Below are positions 55,071 to 64,000 of a DNA stretch of 64,000 nucleotides, in pieces (position 1 is the first letter of the stretch; the number at the start of each line of letters is the position of its first letter). Below the pieces are notes generated by a model. The model worked only from the letters and a program-made list of their open reading frames with translations. It made no database searches and was not told the DNA's origin. The translations under genes were made by a program, and so were the position numbers. The DNA is from Phanerodontia chrysosporium (lineage: Eukaryota; Basidiomycota; Agaricomycetes; Polyporales; Phanerochaetaceae): assembly GCA_001910725.1 (NCBI GenBank), contig MJGA01000020.1, positions 62,001-126,000 on the forward strand, given 5' to 3'.

Positions 55071-56692
55071 TCAATCCTCCAGTTCGTCTTCCTCATCGCT
55101 CTCGACCGCCTGCGCCTTGCCCTTGCCTTTCCCGCTGCCGCCAACGAAGTCATCCATGAGCATACCAACAGCTGCGTCCATCGCAGCTTTCGACATTTTT
55201 GGCATCGCGCCGGGACGGAGAAGAGGATGCCGCGCTGGGTCGAGCTCCTCGTCGTCATCGTCTTCACCGCCGTCATCTTCATCCCCTTCACCGTCTTCGT
55301 CCTCGGCGGCCTCGTTTCCACTTCCGCCCCCTTCGCTGCCGCTCTCACTCGTCGCGGAGCCACCGTCGCTGTCGTCGTCGTCAACAAAGTCCGAGTCGTC
55401 CTCGTCCTCGGAGTCCTCGGCCGGCGGCGCGACGGCCTTGCCCTTGCCCTTGAGGTCGACCTTTCCGTTCACGATTCCATAGCCCTCGGCGTCGGCCTGG
55501 GGCTCAGGCGGCGGGCGGCCGAAGAGGTGCTTGTGCCGCTTCACCCACGTCGTGATGCCGTCCTGCTCGCGCCCGTCGACCATGTTGAAGTCGGTCTCGA
55601 TGCACTCGACGTCCTCCTCGTCCTCGCCCTCCTTGCGCTCCGCGCCGCCGACGCGCCGGCGGACGAACACGGAGCACGTCCTGCCTGTCGCGCTCACGAG
55701 CCGCACGCCGTCGCTGCCGGTCCCCGCCTCGCCGGCCGCATTCGCGGAGCCAACGAGGTCGGAGCATGACCAGAACTCGGCAGGGCGGCCGTCCCAGAGG
55801 ATGCCGTCGTCGAAGAACCAGAGGGTGCCCTCTTTGGCGGCGCGGTACGCCTGGACGCCCGCGAGCGGCGTACCCTGGGCGTCCGTGGCGATAGCGCTGC
55901 GGAAGACGGCGGGGTCCGGCTCGCGCAGAGGGACAGGAACATGTGCGAGGAAGGCACGAAGGAACGGGAGCACCGGCGTGCCCCGAGCGTGCTGGGCGGG
56001 GGCCGCGCCTGGTGCGGTGTGGTCGGTCGTGCTGTACGCCCCTGGCGCAGCGTCGACGCCAAAGACAATCTGCACGTCTTTCTCGGGCTTGTCTTTCTCC
56101 TTTTCTTTTGCGGCGCCCTTCGCGACCGGCGCGGAGGCGTCGGCAGACATGAGCAGCACGGTCCAATGTGCGCGTGTCTTGCCGCGCGTCGGAAGGAGGA
56201 ACGCACGCCGCAGGGCGTGCAGCGGTATGCTGTGCTCTACTGCTTGCGTGCTTGGGTTCAGGAGGCGCAGGCTGCGCTCGTGTATCCGGATGTCGAGTTT
56301 CTTGCGCGCGGGGGCCGTCACGCTGAGTGCGTGCAGGGTGTACAGCGGCCTATCCTCGCCCTCCTCTCCCTGGTCCTCCCTGATGATGCCCGCACCCGCT
56401 TCGCCTCGTGCTGCTCTTCATCTTCATCTTGCTCCTCCTCTCGTGCCCGTTTTCCGTTCGTTTGGATGCGGAGTTGCTGCAGTGCTTGTGTGGCGGCAGG
56501 TTGGCGCTCCGCCCACTCGCGGCGGAGCGTGTCGGACCCAGCGGCGGGGCATACACCGCCCAGGGCAAACCGCAAGATGATATCTGTCAGCCAGCGTTGT
56601 TGCACGTTGAGCTGCTCGAGGCCTGTACGCAGCTCGGCTGGGAGTGTGCCCTGCAGGGCGTCGAGGTACTGATGTTGCTCGTCAGTGAGCAT
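55071..56692 (-). CDS. rtt106: Rtt106/Pob3-family histone chaperone with acidic C-terminus
   Basis: The minus-strand start at 56692 opens MLTDEQHQYLDALQGTLPAE, a helical N-terminal region ending in an acidic/basic KRAREEEQDEDEEQ stretch. A short intron of about 41 nt (GTGCGG...GCGAG) restores frame to RPLYTLHALSV. The tandem-PH-like core follows: KKLDIRIHERSLRLLNP, LRRAFLLPTRGKTRAHWTVL, VQIVFGVD, AVQAYRAAKEGTLWFFDDGI read as LAGVQAYRAAKEGTLWFFDD, WSCSDLVG, CSVFVRRR and ECIETDFNMVDGREQDGITT. The last 110 residues are almost all Asp/Glu/Ser with a basic end. This layout fits Rtt106, a nucleosome-assembly chaperone for H3-H4. The gene sits head-to-tail with the lectin fusion upstream. Confidence 0.82.
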
Positions 56693-56849
56693 TGTAGGTG
56701 TAGTCAGGGCTAAAAGTGAGAAATAATGTCACAAGGATACTGCCTCAGTCGGATAGTGTGTGAAAGTAAAGTGGACCAAAGAGGAGGAGTCGTGGGTGAG
56801 TTTGCGCGTGGATTGGCCTCGCGCGTGGGGTACAAGGTTTTGATTCCGT

Positions 56850-56875
56850 TGATGCGCCTGATGCGCCTGATGCGC
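56850..56875. repeat. Nearly three tandem copies of TGATGCGCC upstream of rtt106
   Basis: TGATGCGCC twice plus TGATGCGC, the reverse complement of the GGCGCATCA units at 17984 and 23417. It lies about 160 bases upstream of the rtt106 start and just 3' of the lectin fusion gene. Confidence 0.6.
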
Positions 56876-56933
56876 TCACTCCGATTGTTGGGATATACGT
56901 TCCAATGTTTGAAGAGTAAAACAAATGGTAAAA

Positions 56934-59158
56934 TTATGTAGGACATGCATCCCAACCACTCTGCCCTTTGTAGTTCGGCATCCCGAACATTGCGTTCTCG
57001 TCCTGAAGGAACGTCTTCGCGAGTATCCCGTCCTTGCATCCCATGACGGCCTGAGGACCGAGCACAATCGACGAATATCCGGCCTCCAGCATTCCGCGCA
57101 CAAGGTCGTGCTCCGCCTTGAGGCTCTCATGAAATCGCTCTGCGACTTCGGGCGATGTGTCCTGGATCCTGAGGCGCAACCGCGGCGGGCCGTCAGCGCC
57201 TGCACATCGGCATCTGCAGCGCCGCTTTCCAGCTCTGGAGGAACAATGCTGACAGTAGCGTCGTAAAGCACCTTGCACAGTTTGCCCGTGTGCGGATCGA
57301 CGAGACGCCAGAGACATGCTGGGTTGTCGCATGCGGTCGGCGGGGCGGTGTCGGCAACACCCGTTACGCGGCTCTGGCAGAGCAGACGGCGCGACCCTGC
57401 GTTTCGAAATGCAAAGGTGCCACCTGCACGAGGTATGGCCTTCCACATATGCTGGTGATCGCTCGGCCAGAACCGCTCAGCGCTTGCGAGCACTTGCCGC
57501 TGCGCGTAGTGGTCTAGGGTCGCCAGCCGCGGCGCGGTGCCCGTCACGATCGCAAACTGCTCCTCGTACTCGTCGGAGCGCGGGTCCTTCGTAGTGTACA
57601 CGAAGTGCCAGGGGCTGGCAGACGCCTGGTCCGCGTCGAGCACAATGTTCGCGTCGTCCATCATGTCGTCTAGGCCTCTGGCCGAGGCGTATGCTCCCGA
57701 AGCGACGTTCTGGAGCCAATACTCGCGCCGTGGAAGGTCTTCTGGCACCGGGTGCGGTGCATGGGGGATGGACGACGGGCGGGAGGCAGTAGCGTTCCTC
57801 GGCATCCGCATGAGGGACCACTCCTGACTGGGATAAGGCCCGTCAGACCGCAGGCGGCCCATGTGCAGCAGCTCACAGTTGCCGCCGCGCGCACACTTGG
57901 CGTCCATGACGGTCGGAGTGCCATAGCTGCGGATGGTGCAGTAGTCATACCTGACAAAGCCGCACGTGAGCGTCGGCGGGATATTCTGCGCGAAGATGAC
58001 ATACCCTGCAACACTCCGCGTTGCGTAGAAACCCCATTGCTGGATTGCGTAACCGTAGGCTGAATGGCCAATGACTTGCGTGCCAGGCTTCGTGTGACCG
58101 CAAAAGACGTCGAGGACGACGCCTGTTGCGAAATTACGAATCGTGTACTCCAGCTCCTTCCCTTCGCGCTTGAAGACGAACCACAACTGATAGGGGCTAA
58201 TGTTGTCGCGGAAGGGTACGACGTAGATATGCGCGTTCCGTCGGCGCGTCCGGAGTCTGACATGTTCAGCCTCGAGTACTCGTCCTTCTACCGCACACCG
58301 GATGATGTAGACGCCCTCGGGAACTCGAAGAGGTGCTGTCGTGACAAGCGCAGATCCTCCCTACGAATTACACGTTACAAGATGGCAAGCAATATTGCCA
58401 GAAAGCGACATACAACCGTGGGAGCGGTAGCAAGCTTCTGCGTCATTTTTTGCTGGGAAATCCGAAGGCTTACGCTAGATTGGATCTGAGGGTGTGTTGT
58501 AAGCGATGGCACACGAACTTGACCGACGCTTCATACCTCAAAGACCTGGAAGGCGTGTGTCAGTTGAGTGTCGAGAGCTTTGATCGCCCCGGCATCCTCC
58601 ATCTTATACAGCAGCCTTTTATATCCGGACGAGCGGCCATGTCTGAAGTAAATGCTAGGATATCGTTCATGGTACTGTGAAAAGATCAGGGCCAGGTAGC
58701 ACGAGACCTCAAGCTCGTTACGTACCCAGTTAGTTGCTGCAGATCACTTTCGAGCGCTGCAGCCATGTCTTCTCGTGCTCCTTCACATGCCCGAGCGACT
58801 GCTAGCACGATGTCTCCTGCACGAATGCTAATGGCCCGCACGGCCTCCTTGTTGGTTTGTAGCTCCTGGTTCCACAAGGTCAGCGACGGGTAAGAAGTAC
58901 AACACCGACGCGACGCACGTCCGTGAGGTCGAGAATCTTGATTCCAACCCCTGCGATATACTTGACGCAAGGAAGGGTGTCGACCGCCTCCAGGATGTCT
59001 TTCAGCGCGTCTAGCGATAGCTTCGCTGCGGTCGCCAGCCCCGGGGCGGGTGTCTCGCCAATGACATCATGTACGCTCGCGAACGCCTGAGAGCTTGGTG
59101 CGCCGCTACGAATTCCGCTACTGAGCTGAGGAGAGCTGCTTGGCGATTTCCCTGACAT
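56934..59158 (-). CDS. MLKL-NTD-like helical bundle fused to ricin-type beta-trefoil lectin domains
   Basis: The minus-strand start at 59158 gives MSGKSPSSSPQLSSGIRSGA, a Ser-rich leader. The helical domain follows (KLSLDALKDILEAVDTLPCV; LQTNKEAVRAISIRAGDIV; LTHAFQVFE), the same type as in D1 and D2. Three phase-0 introns connect it to the lectin part, so I treat them as one gene; a separate start at 58446 is the alternative. Two beta-trefoil-like units follow: YTIRNFATGVVLDVFCGHTK / GYAIQQWGF, and REYWLQNVASGAYASARGL / CLWRLVDPHTGKLCKVLY. A one-base deletion is suspected at 58634-58638. A frame change near 57190-57230 before the C-terminal segment ending GQSGWDACPT may be an intron or a lesion. 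Lectin sensing coupled to a helical effector is inference. Confidence 0.62.
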
Positions 59159-59931
59159 GATGGGCTATGAAGCAGTAGGTGGACCTTGGGGCTTGTTTGG
59201 ACGACACACCTTTATAGCACTCGCTTCATAGAGGATCAAAGTCTCTGAAGCTTATCCGCACGAAGACGGAGGAGCACCGGTTTCGTTGACACACAGGAAC
59301 TCCGTTGCGGAGCATATGCCAAACAGAATGCAGCGCTGGGGTCAGCGTGTTGAGGGGTAAGTTGAAGTTTGCCGAGAGACTTGAATTCCCACCTGCATCT
59401 GACCTATGTAGACTCCGACGTTAGAACGCACGAAAAATACAGCCCGAACATCCCACGGCGTTGTCGAAATAGGCTGTGGTTCACATGCGTCCGAGCTGTC
59501 TGCATGAAAGCCGAGCTGGAGTAAATCGAGCTCGCTATGCTTATGTCAGCTGATGGCGGATCAAGTTCCATAATAGGTATCATCGCCGCCCAGGCGCTTT
59601 CGAGGTCTCTAGTCTCGACTCTCGACCGCCGCGACCGTGCGAGAACCTTGGCTCGCTAGCAGATAAAATGAGGTTTTATTCAGGCTTATTTTTCCTATTT
59701 AGCCTTGACTGAAAGCTCACTTGCCTCCAGACTACCCGAATTATCACCAGCGGGTAGCAAAAGGAGCGCACTGACCGTAGTGCCCGCGTAAACTTGCCCA
59801 AAGTTCTCACTGGTGTTATCAACTCCCACACCTTCCGTTGACCATAAGACAATTCATTGCTTGTCCCCTACGCGAGGTATGCCTTTCCATTAGGACCTCA
59901 ACCTCACCAGCTGAAGAGCTTGTTCAACAAG
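59159..59931. other. Divergent region between the lectin fusion and BTB3
   Basis: About 770 bases without a recognisable gene. Confidence 0.4.
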
Positions 59932-61558
59932 ATGGGGGAGCCTGAGCGAGTTCGCGCGGCATCGCTCGCGTTTTCCGGATCTGCGAGCGCAGACGCAGTC
60001 CTACAGACTTCCGATGGCGTATCAATATGCGTTTCAAAGGCTTCCCTCGCCGGTGCCTCCCCGTTCTTTCGGGATATGTTCGCCCTAGAACAGCCGTCAA
60101 CGCAGACGAGTTCAGACCCTTCCCGACTGTGCAGCATCCCGCTAGAAGAGGACAGCAGCATCATCGACCCCGTTTTGCGCATCATCTCAGATAGAAACGA
60201 CTTTGAACCAAGGGATCTAAACACTATCGGCCGGGTGCTCGAAGTCGCCAAGAAGTACCAACTGCGGCGAGTCGAGGAAGCGGCACAGAACTGGATCTGG
60301 CCCACGTGTACACCCATTCCCTCGAAACGTACGCCCTTGCATGTCGCTTCAACATCGAAGAAGTAGCAGCAGCAGCGGCCGAAGTCTGTAGAGACCACTA
60401 CCAGCGCAAGTTTCCCAAACCCGACTCCGCATTTGTTGCATCGGTCGAAGGGGCCTGCTACATACCGGAGATGGACAACATCACGGCAGGGCAGTACTTT
60501 CGCCTCATCCAGTTTGTACGCGCCTCGATGGACACCGTCGATACCCGCCCTTTCAGCTTCTGCCAACCCCGGTTCACGACTGGGTTCCGGAACGCCCAGA
60601 AGCGCCTCGAGCAGCCCGCCCGGGTGATTCCTGCCCACGTCTTCCCGGAGTCGCTCACACAGGCACCCGACCTCGTGCTGAAGTCGACAGACCAACACGA
60701 ATTCAGGGTCCACCGCCTTATCATCGAGCTCGCCGGCGGACGCGCGTTCATCGAGGGCGCAGTTGAAACGGCGTCCGACGGGCTGCCCCTGTCCCGCGTC
60801 GGCGCCATTGGCTGGGTGCTCGCGCTGATCGTCCAGCTGTGCTACCCCTGCGGCGGCGGCGGGATCTTCCAGGACCTCTTCGCGGCGCGCGAGGTCCTGC
60901 GCGTAGCGACCCGCTACGGCATGGCCCCGCTCGTCGCGCTCGCGCAGGCGAAGCTAATGCAGCTGCTCCCGAGCGCGCCGCTGCGCATCTTCTTCCTTTT
61001 CGCGGAGCACGACTGGCTCGCGCCCGCGGAGCATGCCGCCCGCGCGCTCGCGCAGGCGCACCTTGAGGACGTGTACGTGCCCGAGATGGAGGATGTCGCT
61101 GCGCGCGCGTACTACCGCTTGCTGCGGTACCACCACGAGTGCCGCACGACGATCCAGCGTGTCGCGAGCCGCCATGCGGACTACGTGCAGGGCTGGCGTG
61201 CCGTCTCGAAGCGCACGCAAACGAACCTCGCCGCGCTCGCCGTGCCGCTGCCCATCGTCGAGATGTGGATGCAGAAGATGCTGGCTGGCAGAATCAGCTG
61301 CACGACGACGGGCACGTTGTGCGTTCAGAGACACAAGAGGTTCAAAGCGCCGAGCCTTATCGGCCGCTGGACCCTGATCTCCAGGTTGACTTCGTGGATG
61401 CTAGCCACGCTATGGAGGTAGAAATCAAAGAAGAGCTGCAGAAGGTTAGTTTGTCACCTGCAGTTGCGCTCTCGACATCTCATCTCGTCGGAATAGATCC
61501 CGTCAAGATTGAACGAGCCATAGATGGGACAGTTTACCCCGACAAGTGTAGTATTTGA
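59932..61558 (+). pseudogene. Double BTB/POZ-domain gene with frameshift (BTB3)
   Basis: The ATG at 59932 (MGEPERVRAASLAFSGSASA) leads into a BTB domain (ADAVLQTSDGVSICVSKASL; ASPFFRDMFALEQP; RVLEVAKKYQLRRVEEAA). At about 60295 the frame shifts by one base. The other frame continues with YTHSLETYALACRFNIEEVA, GACYIPEMDNITAGQYFRLI, a second BTB (DLVLKSTDQHEFRVHRLIIE; ALIVQLCYPCGG) and the BACK-like tail to about 61300. Near the C-terminus the frame changes again into one ending after EIKEELQK, which matches the conserved terminal donor of BTB1. GC content of the second half is higher than in the other copies. It is decayed or affected by missing bases. Confidence 0.62.
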
Positions 61559-61567
61559 CCACTACCA

Positions 61568-63010
61568 TCAGGAAGCTACCCTTATGCACTTGAGCTTTGG
61601 GTTAGGAGAAAGTGGGTACAGCAACGCGCTTAACAGAGACGTTGGTCGTCGGAAGTTCGAGCTTGATCTAGGTAACAGCACATTATGAATACTCGGTGAA
61701 CAGTCGACATCCCAATTCTGAATGGCACTTGCCTCGGATAGCCGCTTGTTTAGCATTGATTGTATGCGTGAGCGTGCGTCATGTGGGCCTTCGTGATAAC
61801 GGAGCTCTCTGTCCACAACGTCCTTCACTGCTGGAATGCACTGGTGATGAAACTTGCGAAGGGCGTAGTAGACGGAGGCAGGCACGTCTTCCATGACTGG
61901 GTCGTACGCCGCGTCAAGACTTCGGTCTGCTAGAGCACGAGCAGCCAACTCCGCCTCTTTTGCCCAGCCGCTCGCAGAAGCAATTAGGTACATAGCGAAG
62001 CTGTTCTCGGATATGAGACGTCTTGTCTCTCTCTTCAAGAAGCCGTGATAGCGGAGAGCTCGTGACGGGCTGCAACCTGTGCAAGCCGCAACAACCGCCA
62101 GGGTCTGTGATACCAGGGGAGCACGCCGGCGGAGCCATCGCGCAGAGGAGATCGACCAACGTCTGGTTGGATAATGGGACTTGAATTATGGCCGAGGGGC
62201 ACCTGGCATGAGTAGCGGGATGCCCTCATCCAAGATCCTCTGGCTCCACTGAGGCGAAGAGAAGGGTGTGAGCGCGAACGCGCACGCTATCGGTAGTCTG
62301 TAACTCAATATCTGTTGTGCTGTCATGGGAGAAGGGACCGTAGTTTAGCGGTTCTATGATCCGTGAGGTGCTCCCCTGGTATTGGAAGCCATGATTGCAG
62401 GGATTACCCGGCGTAGCAAATGAAGCGGTTCGAAATGTATCGTAACGGAAGGCGTAGCACGTTCGAAAGAAGCGTGCGGCGGGAATGTCGGCCATCTCTG
62501 GTTGGTATATTTTTCCGCATAAAGTGTCACGAAAATCGAGAGAGGATTCGTTCCAGCGATTATTCTTCATCCATAGTTCTGCAGCTTGACGCGCCTCCTG
62601 GTCGGCCCAAGACGGCAAGCGATAGCGAGTACGCGCAAGCTGTTCCCAGGAATGAGGGTAACAAGGGAGGCGCGACAGAGCTTTTCAGCCTGTGACAACT
62701 GGTACTTCATTGCAGCTTCGAGAATCAATTCTAGCTGGGACAGATCCGTTAAGGCAGGATCGTCGACAGGGTAACATAGGCGTAGGAGGGCGTCGAAGAT
62801 CTTGCTATCTTCGGCGACGGTGATGGGTTCTGATGCTCCCACGGTGGGTTGTTTGAGCGAGAACATATCACGAAAAAACGGTGACGCCACAGCGAGGATA
62901 GCTTTGTAAACGCGAAATTCGACGCCGTCTGACGTGGTGAAGACGACGTCTGCGTCCTCGATATCAAATGGGTATGCGGCCGAAGGCCGATCTTGTCGGG
63001 AGCCTGACAT
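61568..63010 (-). pseudogene. Double BTB/POZ-domain gene with multiple frameshifts (BTB4)
   Basis: The minus-strand ATG at 63010 (MSGSRQDRPSAAYPFDIEDA) opens an intact first BTB (ADVVFTTSDGVEFRVYKAIL; ASPFFRDMFSLKQP; KIFDALLRLCYPVDDP). The frame shifts near 62622-62626, continues as LPSWADQEARQAAELWMKNN, and later shifts again around 62090-62160, where RLAQVAARHELSAI and SENSFAMYLIASASGWAKEA lie in different frames. The last segment ends at 61568. At least two lesions and a weak second BTB make a true pseudogene more likely than for BTB2. It is convergent with BTB3. Confidence 0.62.
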
Positions 63011-63776
63011 GATTGCTGTCCTTGGGTCTATGGGGCTAAGGCTTGCGTGGACCTGCCGAAACGCGTCAATCGAAACGTTTGAGAAAGGGAGGAGTGGGAC
63101 TGACGGCGAATCAGCGGACAAGTTGCGTTGTGGGCGTCTAATGCGCAGGAAAGCGACGATTTGTCAGCGCGGGCCGCGGCATCCTCCAGACCCAGGAGGC
63201 TCTGCATGTCCAGGTTTTCGGTAGTTGGCCGAGGTCGAATACGACAATCAAACAGTGCGTCCAGACAGTCCGCCTACAATCTTGACTCACGTAGCTCGTA
63301 ACTATTATCCGCGATTTACGATGCTCGGTCTCCTATACGATGTTTCAGCCATATCCAAGCTTCCACACGTCGTTGAGCGTCGTTTAGGCACGCAGCCGGA
63401 AGCATCGACAGGCAGGACATGATCTTGCGCGTAATACTGCAGACGTCCTTCACACCGTCAGAACCTCCGGTGGAGCGTAGGTGGAAAATCACCTGGCTGT
63501 CCAGCGCTCAAGAGAGGCTTCTCCTGGAATGGACGGTGGGTCCCGCAGTGGTACGCGCGCGCGCACGACAATGTCCGTTTCAGCCACGGTCGGTGTCGTT
63601 TCACATAAGCCACGCTCGCTCCGTTTAGGGTGCAGGCTCGGGAGCGACCCTTTGGGCGTGTGTGTCTCGCAGGCGACGCCTGGTGCGGTGCCCCGTGGTT
63701 ATATTTACGAGGATGCCAGCTCCAGAGAAAGACGACCGGCCTGCCCGGACCCCGCTGCACACTCCCCAGAGCCACC
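63011..63776. other. Divergent region between BTB4 and the MFS gene
   Basis: About 770 bases. A TATATTTA element near 63699 belongs to the MFS gene. No other gene is recognised. Confidence 0.4.
63699..63706 (+). promoter_or_regulatory. TATA element of the MFS gene
   Basis: TTATATTTA about 75 bases upstream of an ATG in an ideal Kozak context (GCCACCATGC). Confidence 0.5.
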
Positions 63777-64000
63777 ATGCACGTCCCAGACATCCTGCGC
63801 GACTCGTTCTTCGGCCGCATCGTGTACTACGCGACTGGACGGCGCCTGTTCAGGCACGACGAAGAGCGCCCCGACTTTAAGCTCCCGCCGCGCTATGCCG
63901 TCCACATGCTCGGCGCTGCCCCATCGGGCAGCCGTTCTGCGAGCCCACCGCTATCAGAACACCCCTCGCAGGTCGGCTCTGCCTCCGAGGACCGGCGGAC
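63777..64000 (+). CDS. Start of a major-facilitator-superfamily transporter, 3' end outside the window
   Basis: The ATG at 63777 opens MHVPDILRDSFFGRIVYYAT, then GRRLFRHDEERPDFKLPPRY. The motif DSxFGxxxYYATGRRLFRxxEERPDF is the cytoplasmic N-terminus I associate with Agaricomycete multidrug or polyamine-type MFS transporters. A Ser-rich stretch follows (SRSASPPLSEHPSQVGSAS). No membrane helix is reached before the window ends, so the family call rests on the N-terminal signature. A TATA box and strong Kozak context support the start. Confidence 0.7.
   Translation, partial: MHVPDILRDSFFGRIVYYATGRRLFRHDEERPDFKLPPRYAVHMLGAAPSGSRSASPPLSEHPSQVGSASEDRR

Noticed and set aside
55531..56580. 349-codon plus-strand open frame
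   Set aside because: Antisense to the rtt106 core, which has recognisable protein motifs; the plus frame has none.
1..64000. CRISPR arrays, rRNA genes, retrotransposon LTRs, bacterial-type operons
   Set aside because: No regularly spaced repeats, rRNA cores, reverse-transcriptase motifs or polycistronic spacing were seen; the gene structure is eukaryotic.

Overview
The window looks like nuclear DNA of a mushroom-forming basidiomycete (Agaricomycete). Genes are split by many short GT-AG introns of about 45-60 nt, exons are moderately GC-rich, and several families are ones I associate with Agaricomycetes: a multi-pass DUF6535-type protein, fungal PARPs with cysteine-rich N-termini, four-helix-bundle domains resembling the MLKL N-terminal domain, double-BTB proteins and a Def1-like CUE protein. 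A polypore is possible, but the order cannot be fixed from sequence alone. All exon models were joined by eye.

Left accessory block (1-20,130): a 5'-truncated tandem NADAR gene, two inverted copies of a tRNA-derived SINE, a DUF6535-type membrane protein and a secreted/TM cysteine-rich protein. Then comes a compact set of ADP-ribose genes: three PARP-type ADP-ribosyltransferases with intact H-Y-E triads (9,090; 15,583 minus; 18,443), and two genes fusing an MLKL-NTD-like helical bundle to a NADAR domain (11,175; 13,931).

Middle block (20,700-39,900): an amidohydrolase, a MAP-kinase phosphatase, Def1 and choline-phosphate cytidylyltransferase. Inside it lie a PARP zinc-finger fragment and two more tandem NADAR genes (32,342-36,329). 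The window holds eight NADAR domains in all.

Right block (40,786-64,000): a complete 6.4-kb DNA transposon with 34-bp inverted repeats, an 8-bp target-site duplication and a Ulp1-protease/transposase gene. It is followed by a secreted flavin amine oxidase, four double-BTB genes in various states of decay, an Rtt106-like histone chaperone, a third MLKL-NTD-like fusion (this one to beta-trefoil lectin domains) and the start of an MFS transporter.

The main proposal is that the PARPs (ADP-ribose writers), the tandem NADARs (removal enzymes) and the helical-bundle-NADAR fusions (possible readers coupled to a membrane/cell-death effector) form one ADP-ribosylation-based conflict or self/non-self system. 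The domain content and linkage are visible; the function is inference. Several genes carry apparent single-base deletions, which may be assembly errors or genuine decay.
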